From: Ornatilinea apprima
Lineage (GTDB): Bacteria; Chloroflexota; Anaerolineae; Anaerolineales; Anaerolineaceae
NCBI RefSeq assembly: GCF_001306115.1
Contig: NZ_LGCL01000040.1
Coordinates: forward strand, 62,001-126,000
Direction: 5' to 3'
DNA: 64,000 nt
Part shown: piece after piece, positions 8,657-16,264 of the stretch
Position numbering within the stretch: the first letter of the stretch is position 1
How the letters are laid out: every line of letters starts with the position of its first letter
The notes under the pieces: generated by a model
What the model saw: the letters and a program-made list of their open reading frames with translations, nothing else
Databases searched by the model: none
Told to the model about the DNA's origin: nothing
Program-made: the position numbers and the translations under genes

Positions 8657-9649
8657 ATGAATGAGGAAAATTTTGCTGAGTGGCTGCGCCGGCAGGGTTA
8701 TCAGGTCATCCGGAGCGAGAGCGGCGCCTGGTACAATGCCGGTCCGCGAGTTTTTCAGGCGTTTCCTTATGGCGAGGTGATTCAACCCTCCGAGGCGGAA
8801 TTGCGCCGCTTGATGCTGGGGCGGGGCATCGCGGCATTGCGCTATTCCACACCGCTCAGCGCGCCGCAGGGCATGGTCAGCTACCATGTGATTCTTAACG
8901 GACCCTATTTACTGGAAAACTTAACCCACCAGAGCCGCACCAATATCCAACGCGGACTGTGCGCTTGCCATGTAGAGCCGATTCCGTTGACCCGTCTGGC
9001 TGAAGAGGGTTGGCTTCTGCAATACGACACGCTTAAGCGCCAGGGCCGCCTGCGAAGCATGAGCCAGGCGCAGTGGCGGCGCATCTGCCTTTCCGCGCAG
9101 GGTTTGCCCGGCTTTGAAGCGTGGGGGGCGATGGTCGATGGTGAGTTGGCTGCTTCTCTGCTGACCGTGCGGGTGGGGGATACGTTTTACGTGCCCTACG
9201 CGCAGAGCCTTCACAAATATATGGATAGGCATGTCAACCACGCTTTGTTTTATATTTCTGCCAGCGCAATGATTTCCAGCAGCGGCATCCGGCGCGTGTT
9301 TTTCTCGCTGCATTCACTGGATGCGCCAGAAAGCGTCAACACGTTCAAATTCCGCATGGGTTTTTCGGCCTTACCTGTCCGCCAGCGGGTCGTTTTTCAC
9401 CCATTGCTCGTTCCGTTCGCCAATGAAGCCAGCCATCAGATTCTTCAAAAGCTAGTGAAGCGCTACCCGGAAAGTCACATTGTTTCCAAAACGGAAGGGA
9501 TGCTGCATTTTTATCTGAGCGGCCGGCACCCCATCGAAAAACAAGATTGGCCAACATGCCTGGAAGGTTGGAAGGTAAGCAATTTCCAGGCCGCAGGCAA
9601 CCCGGATCACCTCCAAAAAAGGCCGGCTGATGTGCTGGCAAAGGAGTGA
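8657..9649 (+). CDS. FemAB/GNAT-like acyl- or aminoacyl-transferase of polysaccharide cluster
   Basis: Protein of 330 residues resembling the GNAT-fold proteins of the FemAB/Acetyltransf_6 type found in exopolysaccharide loci. Visible features are an N-terminal alpha/beta segment, the block LTHQSRTNIQRGL where such proteins carry a conserved basic helix, and a C-terminal GNAT-like half (AWGAMVDGELAASLLTVRVG, then NHALFYISASAMI, then TFKFRMGF). It lacks a signal peptide. GAGGTGG precedes the start. Members are presumed to transfer acyl or aminoacyl groups to a sugar or lipid-linked intermediate, but this protein's substrate cannot be read from the sequence. It sits directly before a cysteine-rich protein and a PLP enzyme that may supply its donor (inference). 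Confidence 0.65.
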   Translation: MNEENFAEWLRRQGYQVIRSESGAWYNAGPRVFQAFPYGEVIQPSEAELRRLMLGRGIAALRYSTPLSAPQGMVSYHVILNGPYLLENLTHQSRTNIQRGLCACHVEPIPLTRLAEEGWLLQYDTLKRQGRLRSMSQAQWRRICLSAQGLPGFEAWGAMVDGELAASLLTVRVGDTFYVPYAQSLHKYMDRHVNHALFYISASAMISSSGIRRVFFSLHSLDAPESVNTFKFRMGFSALPVRQRVVFHPLLVPFANEASHQILQKLVKRYPESHIVSKTEGMLHFYLSGRHPIEKQDWPTCLEGWKVSNFQAAGNPDHLQKRPADVLAKE

Positions 9650-9655
9650 TTAAAA

Positions 9656-10186
9656 ATGCCCATTGATTCGATCACAGATTGTCAATTAGATAGTTTGCCA
9701 CGGATGTCGGAAGGCCAGGTAAAGGGGGACCCATTGTCGCTCAAGAATTGGATCAAACGCAGCTTAGCCAAACCATGGAATTACGTTGTAAAAAAGCGGC
9801 TCAAGCGCATGTCGGCTGCCCTGTTTGGAGACACCGGCGTGCCGACCTCTGTTGGTAAGCAGGCTCCGGCCTTGGCTGTGTCTCTGGCTGCTGGGGATTG
9901 GGTGCGTGTACGCTCGCGAGAAGAAATTGAGGCGACCCTGGATCGTTGGCATGAGTTAAGGGGCTGCGCGTTTTTGGAAAATATGTGGCAGTACTGCGGA
10001 ACAACGCAGCGCGTTTTAACGTCCATGCAGCGATTCTTGGACGAGCGGGATTATAAGGTAAAAAAATGCCGGGGAATTGTACTGCTAGAAAATATTCACT
10101 GCGAAGGCACCCCCGTATTTGGCCGTTGCGACCGCCGCTGTTATTTGTTCTGGCGCGAGGAATGGTTGGATAAGATATCCGAATGA
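9656..10186 (+). CDS. Small cysteine-rich conserved protein of polysaccharide clusters
   Basis: Protein of 176 residues with a variable basic N-terminal third and a conserved core from about residue 80. The core opens with GDWVRVRSREEIEATLD and carries cysteines in GCAFLE, QYCGTT, KKCRG, HCEG and GRCDRRC, ending in a FWREEWL block. I recognise this as a widespread uncharacterised family that occurs beside glycosyltransferase and natural-product genes; its biochemical function is not established. The ordered cysteines suggest metal or cofactor binding. AAGGAGTGA precedes the start, and the 30-base gap to the PLP enzyme suggests coupled expression. Confidence 0.75.
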   Translation: MPIDSITDCQLDSLPRMSEGQVKGDPLSLKNWIKRSLAKPWNYVVKKRLKRMSAALFGDTGVPTSVGKQAPALAVSLAAGDWVRVRSREEIEATLDRWHELRGCAFLENMWQYCGTTQRVLTSMQRFLDERDYKVKKCRGIVLLENIHCEGTPVFGRCDRRCYLFWREEWLDKISE

Positions 10187-10215
10187 AATTTTTCGTGTAG
10201 CCGAGAGGTCTTCTT

Positions 10216-11112
10216 ATGCCCGTTTCTTCCATCCTAGACGTGATTGGCAACGTGCCGATGGTCATCCTGCGGCGAATGTCTTCGGGAAAAGTGTTCGCGA
10301 AAGCGGAATTTCTTAACCCGGGGGGCAGCATTAAGGACCGTGTGGCGAAATTTATCCTGGATAAAGCCGTTGAAGAGGGGCGGCTCCGGCCAGGAATGGT
10401 GGTGATCGAAGCCACATCTGGAAACACCGGCATTGGACTGTGCCTGGCTGGCGTGCAAAGTGGGTTTGCGGTGGTCTGCGTAATGCCAGACAATGTCAGC
10501 GAAGAACGTAAGCGAATCATTGAGGCACTGGGAGGAGAGACCATTCTGATTCCAGCCAAAGAAAATCTGTCGGGCTGCGTGAAAAAGATGCAGGAAATGG
10601 CGAAGCTTGAGCCAGATAAATACTTTGTCGTCAACCAGTTTCAAAATCCAGATAACACCCGGGCGCATTATTTGCAAACTGGGCCGGAAATCTGGCAAGA
10701 CACAGGCGGCGAGATCGATATCTTTGTAGCCGGCATTGGCAGCGGTGGCACCCTGCAAGGGGTTGGTCAATATTTGAAAGACCAAAAACCGGAGATCAAA
10801 ATTGCCGCGGTGGAGCCGCGCAATGCCACTTCACTGCTGGGCCGAGAACCTGGACTGCACCAGATTCAGGGCATTGGAGATGGTTTCGTGCCCGAGGTGC
10901 TGGATGTGGGCTTGATTGATATGGTGTTCTCTGTCTCGGATAAAGACGCTATTGACACTACCCGACGGTTGGCGCGGGAAGAAGGCCTGTTGGTTGGAAC
11001 ATCATCAGGAGCGAATATTTTTGCCGCGCTGCAAATGGATAACGGCAAGAACCGGATTGTAACGGTGCTGCCAGACCGCGCAGAACGGTATTTTAGCACC
11101 GCATTGTTATAA
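10216..11112 (+). CDS. Cysteine synthase-family PLP enzyme of unknown product
   Basis: Fold-type II PLP enzyme of 298 residues. The Schiff-base lysine is in GGSIKDR (K40), the substrate loop is TSGNTG (about 67-72) and the phosphate-binding loop is GIGSGGT. The C-terminus reads LPDRAERYFST. In O-acetylserine sulfhydrylases the equivalent PxSGERY motif supplies the serine that contacts the PLP ring nitrogen; here Arg-Ala replaces Ser-Gly, which suggests altered chemistry or substrate. It may make an amino-acid-derived donor for the neighbouring FemAB-like protein, or act in beta-replacement on another O-activated amino acid. GAGAGG lies before the ATG. Family sure, reaction not. Confidence 0.82.
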   Translation: MPVSSILDVIGNVPMVILRRMSSGKVFAKAEFLNPGGSIKDRVAKFILDKAVEEGRLRPGMVVIEATSGNTGIGLCLAGVQSGFAVVCVMPDNVSEERKRIIEALGGETILIPAKENLSGCVKKMQEMAKLEPDKYFVVNQFQNPDNTRAHYLQTGPEIWQDTGGEIDIFVAGIGSGGTLQGVGQYLKDQKPEIKIAAVEPRNATSLLGREPGLHQIQGIGDGFVPEVLDVGLIDMVFSVSDKDAIDTTRRLAREEGLLVGTSSGANIFAALQMDNGKNRIVTVLPDRAERYFSTALL

Positions 11113-11135
11113 GAACGACCGATGGTTGGGATCGA

Positions 11136-13073
11136 ATGGCCGTTAATACTCGCTCAAAGAATCGCTTCATAATTACCTCAAGCGCGGGCTTGTTTGTGAA
11201 GGACGTGTTTGATGTCTTCTGCGCGTTGCTTGGAATGCTCGTTTTGCTTCCCTTTTTCGGGATTCTGGCCTTCCTGATTTTGCATGATTCGCCCGGCCCG
11301 GTCTTTTATTGGTGTCCTCGGATTGGTTTAGGAGGGCGGCCTTTTCGCATGTTGAAATTCCGTACAATGTACGAGCGTCCCAGCAGTTACGCGGGCCCGC
11401 GCCTGACCTGCAAAGAAGATCCGCGTATTACCCCGTTCGGACGCTGGCTGCGCGATACAAAAATTAATGAGCTACCGCAGATTTGGAATGTGCTCAAGGG
11501 AGAGATGAGCCTGGTCGGTCCGCGTCCGGAAGACCCGGAAATCGTGCAAAACTGGCCGCGCGAGTCTAAAGAAATCATCCTCTCGGTGAAGCCTGGAATT
11601 ACCAGCCCGGCAAGCATTCTTTACCACAATGAGGAGGAACTGCTTTCATCCGATTCCCTGATGCAGGATTATTACAACACAATCTTGCCAGACAAGATGC
11701 GCCTTGACCGCTTGTACGTCCGCAATCGCACCTTTTGGTCGGATCTGGACGTGCTGTTCTGGACGTTCGCGATTATCCTTCCCAAGATTGTCAAAACCAA
11801 GGTGCCTGAAGAATACCTGTTTGCCGGCTTGATTTCACGCGTCATCAAACGTTATTTATCCTGGTTTTTTATCGATTTGCTGACATCACTGGTGGTGGTT
11901 GGTGGTGTGGCGTGGCTTTGGAGGGATCAGGGTTATGCGGCCTTTGACCTGATCCATGTCGGCGGGCTGGCGGTGGTGCTTTCGCTTTTGTTCAGCGGGA
12001 TTAATGCCCTGTCAGGTTTGAACCGCACGGGCTGGTCGACGGCCACCTTTGAGGATGGAGTGAGTTTGGTGTTGGCTGGCGCTGCAACGATGGTATTTAC
12101 GCTCTTCTTAAGCGGGCTGCATTCTCTTTTGAAGTGGCCTCCCTTTCCCTCTATTCCATCCGCCATGCTGCTTACAATCGGAATTCTCGAACAGGTTGGT
12201 TTTGTGGCAGCACGATATCGCTGGCGCATGATCACTTTCGCGGCGAACTGCTGGTTATCTTTACGCGGGCGCGCCGCCGCGATGGGAGAAAGGGTCTTAA
12301 TCGTGGGGGCGGGGGAAGGCATGGAATCGGCGACTTGGCTGCTGCGCCGCAAGCGCCTTGACTTTGCCTTCACCATTGTGGGAATAGTGGATGATGACCG
12401 GTTGAATCAATTGGGCATGCGCGTAAAAGGCTGCCCACTGATCGGCCGCGTTCAAGATGTTCCAGAACTGGTACGCAAGCATGATATTGGACTCATTCTG
12501 GTAACCTGGCCTGAATCCAGGGCCGAAATCCATACCCTGAGAATGTTAATTAGGGAATTTCCGGCGGTGAGGATTGTGTTTGTGGAGAAGTTAATCCGCC
12601 TGATCCACCAGCAATTATTGGATGGCGGTCAGAATGTGGATGCGCGGCAGGCAAGCATCGCACCGGTCACCTTTTTCGAACCCTGCACGGGGCTGGCTAA
12701 TAAACAGCTTTTTGAGGATCGCTTGAATCATTCGTTGGCGGTTTCGAAGCGTGCGCATACCGGCCTGGCGGTATTGCATATTGATCTGGATGGCAGCAAG
12801 GCAAAGCGCGACCCGAATTTTGAAGAAAGGGAGCAGACCATTCTTCAGGAATCGGCGGCGCGGTTGGCTCACAGCCTGCGCGAGAGTGATACTCTCGCCT
12901 GCCTGGGTAAACACGAGTTTGCGATCATTTTAGAGAATATTGAAGATCAAAAGAGCGTGCGCTCAGTGATGCGGCGAATTAACAAAACGCTGGATGAGCC
13001 ATTTCAGATAGGAGGAAATCAACTTCACGTGCGGGCACGGATGAATGCGCGTTTGGTCAAAAACCAGTTATAG
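11136..13073 (+). CDS. Sugar-phosphate transferase fused to Rossmann and degenerate GGDEF domains
   Basis: Protein of 645 residues in three parts. Residues 17-210 are a WcaJ/RfbP-type polyprenyl-phosphate sugar-phosphate transferase (an initial hydrophobic segment, KFRTM, DPRITPFGRWLRDTKINE, LVGPRPE), which should start the repeat unit on undecaprenyl phosphate. About four membrane segments follow (about 240-365), then a Rossmann-like domain with VLIVGAGEG near 386. The C-terminal part looks like a GGDEF domain: TGLANKQLFEDRL, HIDLDG near 548, and LGKHEFAIIL near 590 where active cyclases have GGDEF. Usual family members have the catalytic domain last, so the order is permuted. No clear ribosome-binding site precedes the ATG. 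Confidence 0.85.
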   Translation: MAVNTRSKNRFIITSSAGLFVKDVFDVFCALLGMLVLLPFFGILAFLILHDSPGPVFYWCPRIGLGGRPFRMLKFRTMYERPSSYAGPRLTCKEDPRITPFGRWLRDTKINELPQIWNVLKGEMSLVGPRPEDPEIVQNWPRESKEIILSVKPGITSPASILYHNEEELLSSDSLMQDYYNTILPDKMRLDRLYVRNRTFWSDLDVLFWTFAIILPKIVKTKVPEEYLFAGLISRVIKRYLSWFFIDLLTSLVVVGGVAWLWRDQGYAAFDLIHVGGLAVVLSLLFSGINALSGLNRTGWSTATFEDGVSLVLAGAATMVFTLFLSGLHSLLKWPPFPSIPSAMLLTIGILEQVGFVAARYRWRMITFAANCWLSLRGRAAAMGERVLIVGAGEGMESATWLLRRKRLDFAFTIVGIVDDDRLNQLGMRVKGCPLIGRVQDVPELVRKHDIGLILVTWPESRAEIHTLRMLIREFPAVRIVFVEKLIRLIHQQLLDGGQNVDARQASIAPVTFFEPCTGLANKQLFEDRLNHSLAVSKRAHTGLAVLHIDLDGSKAKRDPNFEEREQTILQESAARLAHSLRESDTLACLGKHEFAIILENIEDQKSVRSVMRRINKTLDEPFQIGGNQLHVRARMNARLVKNQL

Positions 13074-13118
13074 GCAGCCGAGGAGAAGAAAAGATCGGCT
13101 GGAAGGACAGGTCTACCA

Positions 13119-14132
13119 ATGCAAGTCTCGTCTGAAGAGCAGCAATTTTTTGAAGGAAAAAAAATCCTGGTAACCGGTGGGGGAGGGTTTATCGGCAGCC
13201 ATCTGATTGAAACACTGGTTAAAGCTGGAGCACAGGTGCGCGCTTTTGTGCGCTATAACTCCCGCGCCGATCCCGGTTTGCTGGCTTTTTTGCCGCAGCA
13301 AACGTCCAAAGAGGTGGAAATCCTGAGCGGCGATCTGCGTGATTATGACGCCGTCCGCCAGGCCATGCGTGGCGTGAGCATTCTCTTTCACCTGGGTGCG
13401 CTGATTTCGATCCCCTATTCCTACCTTCACCCGGTGGAGGTGGTGGAAACCAACGTGATGGGCGCGCTCAATATCTTAATGGCGGCACGGGAGAATGGCA
13501 TCGAGCGGATTGTGCATACCTCTTCCAGCGAGGTGTATGGCACGGCGATTACCGTGCCAATTGCAGAGAGCCACCCCTTGCAGGGCCAATCGCCCTATTC
13601 TGCCAGCAAAATTGGCGCCGATAAACTGGCTGAAAGTTTTTATTGCGCTTATCAGGTCCCAGTGGTGATTCTGCGCCCATTTAATACCTACGGCCCGCGC
13701 CAGTCTGCCCGGGCGGTGATTCCAACCATCATTTGTCAGGCGCTGACGCGCGATTATCTGCAATTGGGAAACCTGGAAGCGCGCCGGGATTTCACTTATG
13801 TGTCTGATACGGTGAGCGGCTTTCTGCGCGCCGCCAGTATTCCCGGAATTGAGGGACAAACCTTTAACCTCGGTGTGGGCAGTGATGTCAGCATTGGAAA
13901 TCTGGCGCGGGAAATCATTCAATTAATTGGCAGGCCAGTTGAAATCCGTTTAGACCAGCAGCGCCTGCGGCCAGAAAAGTCGGAAGTGATGCGCTTGATC
14001 TCGGACAACCGTCTGGCCAGAGAGCGAATGGGCTGGTCGCCGGTGGTGGATTTACAAACAGGTCTGCAGCACACGATTGGATGGATTGAGCAGCACCTGA
14101 ATCGCTACCGGCCTGATCTTTATCAGGTATGA
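13119..14132 (+). CDS. NAD-dependent nucleotide-sugar 4,6-dehydratase, LegB-like (extended SDR)
   Basis: Extended short-chain dehydrogenase of 337 residues. GGGGFIGSH binds NAD near residue 19, TSSSEVYG and YSASK supply the Ser/Thr and Tyr-Lys catalytic residues, and RPFNTYGPRQSARAVIP plus RDFTYVSD are typical of the LegB/UDP-GlcNAc 4,6-dehydratase group. It should convert an NDP-hexose to the 4-keto-6-deoxy form. The next two genes encode a nucleotidyltransferase and a DegT aminotransferase, giving a short NDP-4-amino-4,6-dideoxysugar route. Later Leg genes (acetyltransferase, hydrolysing epimerase, synthase) are absent, so legionaminic acid itself is unlikely to be made here. Confidence 0.88.
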   Translation: MQVSSEEQQFFEGKKILVTGGGGFIGSHLIETLVKAGAQVRAFVRYNSRADPGLLAFLPQQTSKEVEILSGDLRDYDAVRQAMRGVSILFHLGALISIPYSYLHPVEVVETNVMGALNILMAARENGIERIVHTSSSEVYGTAITVPIAESHPLQGQSPYSASKIGADKLAESFYCAYQVPVVILRPFNTYGPRQSARAVIPTIICQALTRDYLQLGNLEARRDFTYVSDTVSGFLRAASIPGIEGQTFNLGVGSDVSIGNLAREIIQLIGRPVEIRLDQQRLRPEKSEVMRLISDNRLARERMGWSPVVDLQTGLQHTIGWIEQHLNRYRPDLYQV

Positions 14133-14150
14133 CATGAAAAGGAGGTTCGC

Positions 14151-14921
14151 ATGAAGGCTGTGGTTTTAGCTGGTGGAAAAGGAACCCGTCTGGCGCCGTT
14201 TACGAAAATTCTTCCCAAGCCGCTGATTCCCATTGGGGATATGCCCATTTTGGAAGTGCTGTTGCGCCAGATGGAACGTTACGACGTGGATGAGGTGGTG
14301 CTGACGGTGGGTCATCTGGCAGAATTGCTGTGCGCATTCTTTCAGGATGGCAAGCGATTCGGATTGAATATTCGTTACAGCCTCGAAGACCACCCGCTGG
14401 GAACGGCGGGGCCGCTTTCCTTGATTAAAGGCCTGGATGAGACCTTTTTGGTGACCAACGGGGATGTACTTACCAATCTGTGTTTTGGTGATTTGATTGA
14501 ATATCACCACAGCAAAGGCGCCATCGCGACCATCGCGGCACATTCTCGCGATGTGCGGGTGGACCTGGGGGTGATTATCTCCAATTCCGATTTTGATATC
14601 ACCGACTATATTGAAAAGCCGGTTTATCACTTTTATGTGAGCATGGGCATCTATGTGTTCGAGCCGCGTATCATGGACTATATTCCCTATAACCAATATC
14701 TCGATCTGCCTGACCTGGTTTTGAAATGCATCCGCGCCGGTGAAAAAGTAGCCAGTTTTCCCTTCGATGGGTATTGGATGGATTTGGGACGGATCGATGA
14801 TTATGAACGCGCTGTCGAAGACTTTGAGAAGCTGAAACCTGAAATTCTGGGAGAAAAATACTGCCACGCCGAAAAACCACTTGGATCATCTGCGCTGCTG
14901 CAAAATTACAAGATGGATTGA
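14151..14921 (+). CDS. Sugar-1-phosphate nucleotidyltransferase
   Basis: Protein of 256 residues with the N-terminal nucleotidyltransferase signature VVLAGGKGTRLAPFTKILPK, the base-binding ENPLGTAGPL-like segment (here EDHPLGTAGPL), and LVTNGDVLT with the metal-binding aspartate. It should form an NDP-sugar from a sugar-1-phosphate and NTP; the length, lacking a C-terminal left-handed beta-helix, fits a plain pyrophosphorylase without acyltransferase. AAAAGGAGG precedes the start. It probably supplies the substrate for the dehydratase just upstream. Which nucleotide and sugar it uses cannot be decided by eye. Confidence 0.88.
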   Translation: MKAVVLAGGKGTRLAPFTKILPKPLIPIGDMPILEVLLRQMERYDVDEVVLTVGHLAELLCAFFQDGKRFGLNIRYSLEDHPLGTAGPLSLIKGLDETFLVTNGDVLTNLCFGDLIEYHHSKGAIATIAAHSRDVRVDLGVIISNSDFDITDYIEKPVYHFYVSMGIYVFEPRIMDYIPYNQYLDLPDLVLKCIRAGEKVASFPFDGYWMDLGRIDDYERAVEDFEKLKPEILGEKYCHAEKPLGSSALLQNYKMD

Positions 14922-14929
14922 GGGAATTG

Positions 14930-16087
14930 GTGAAGACAATGGAATTAAAGATCCCGCTTGCTGATATTGATTTTAATCAAGAGGAAGAGGAAGCTGTGCT
15001 GCGCGTGCTGCGAAGCCGCTGGCTGACCATGGGCGCGGTAACCCAGGAATTTGAACAGGCATTTGCCCAATATGTGGGCGCCAAACACGCCCTGGCGGTC
15101 TCCAATTGCACGCAGGCGCTGCACCTGGCCTGCCTCGCGTTGGGAATTGGCGAACACGACGAGGTGATCTTACCATCGTTGTCTTTTGTGGCCACGGCGA
15201 ACTGCGTGCTATACTGCGGGGCGAATCCCGTCTTTGCCGATATTTTCGGGAACCACGACTTAACAATTTCCCCGCAGGAGATTGAAAAAAAGATCACCGC
15301 GAAAACCCGCGCCATCATCATGATGCATTATGGCGGGTATGCCTGCCAGATCGAAGAGATTCTGGAGATTGCGCGCAAGAACCGGCTGGCTGTGATTGAA
15401 GACGCCGCTCACGCGCCCGGCGCGGTATTCGCCAACCGCCATGTAGGTACCTGGGGAGACGTAGGTTGTTACAGCTTTTTCTCGAATAAAAACCTGGTGA
15501 CCGGCGAAGGAGGGATGCTTGTAACTGACCGGGATGACGTGGCGGAGCGGGTGAAACAGTTGCGCTCGCACGGCATGACCAGCCTGACCTGGGACCGCCA
15601 CCGCGGGCACGCCTACACCTACGATGTGATGGCGCTGGGCTACAACTACCGTATTGATGAAATCCGCTCGGCGCTGGGGCTGGCGCAGCTGCGTAAGCTG
15701 GAGGGTAACAATGCGCGGCGGCGCTACCTTACCGATATTTACCGCCAAAGATTATCGGAAGGAGAATTCTTTGGCATTGAAACGCCCTTCCTTTCCAATG
15801 CTTGCCTACCGGCGTGCCATCTGTTTCCCATTCTGCTGCCAGCGGCCGCCGACCGTCAGGAATTAATCACCGGTTTGCGGAAACGGGGCATCCAGACCAG
15901 TATTCACTACCCGCCCATCCATTTATTCAGTTATTACCAACAGCGCTTTCCGGGAATCCAGCTGCCGCAAACAGAACAAGTGGCCGCTAGAGAGCTGACA
16001 TTGCCGCTTTACCCCATGATGAGTGAGGCAGACGTGGGATATGTGCTGGATGGCGTTTGCGAAGAAATGAGGCAAGCTGTGCATTAG
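14930..16087 (+). CDS. DegT/DnrJ/EryC1 family sugar aminotransferase
   Basis: PLP-dependent aminotransferase of about 385 residues. It shows TQALHLACLALGIG and LPSLSFVATAN near the N-terminus, EDAAHAPGA (PLP ring aspartate) and the Schiff-base lysine in FFSNKNLVTGEGG, then GYNYRIDEI. This is the pattern of perosamine synthase and PseC/LegC-like enzymes that aminate a 4-keto sugar nucleotide, here presumably the product of the dehydratase two genes upstream. GTG 14930 was chosen because AGGGA precedes it and it clears the upstream stop; ATG 14939 is the alternative. It is the last gene of the operon. Confidence 0.9.
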   Translation: MKTMELKIPLADIDFNQEEEEAVLRVLRSRWLTMGAVTQEFEQAFAQYVGAKHALAVSNCTQALHLACLALGIGEHDEVILPSLSFVATANCVLYCGANPVFADIFGNHDLTISPQEIEKKITAKTRAIIMMHYGGYACQIEEILEIARKNRLAVIEDAAHAPGAVFANRHVGTWGDVGCYSFFSNKNLVTGEGGMLVTDRDDVAERVKQLRSHGMTSLTWDRHRGHAYTYDVMALGYNYRIDEIRSALGLAQLRKLEGNNARRRYLTDIYRQRLSEGEFFGIETPFLSNACLPACHLFPILLPAAADRQELITGLRKRGIQTSIHYPPIHLFSYYQQRFPGIQLPQTEQVAARELTLPLYPMMSEADVGYVLDGVCEEMRQAVH

Positions 16088-16116
16088 GGACAATTGGCGC
16101 TTTCAATGAAAGTGTG

Positions 16117-16148
16117 CGCAGGCCGTTTGTACAATCAAGCGGCCTGCG
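16117..16148 (+). terminator. Inverted repeat after the exopolysaccharide operon
   Basis: A perfect 9-bp stem (CGCAGGCCG at 16117-16125 with CGGCCTGCG at 16140-16148) around a 14-base loop, 30 bases after the aminotransferase stop. It lacks a T-tract, so it may be a weak terminator or a 3'-end stabiliser. Confidence 0.4.
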
Positions 16149-16264
16149 GCGTTAATTGGGACGCCGTTGGATTTGATCCCATGAGCCATATTGATCGAAA
16201 AGAAAAAATGGCAATTTACCCCGGCAATTCAAGCTACAATGGAACCAGATAAGGAGGTGGTCTC

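Noticed and set aside
9801..10634. Long open frame on the minus strand antisense to the cysteine-rich protein and PLP enzyme genes
   Set aside because: The plus-strand genes have recognisable domains and ribosome-binding sites; the antisense product has no recognisable domain and an odd composition.
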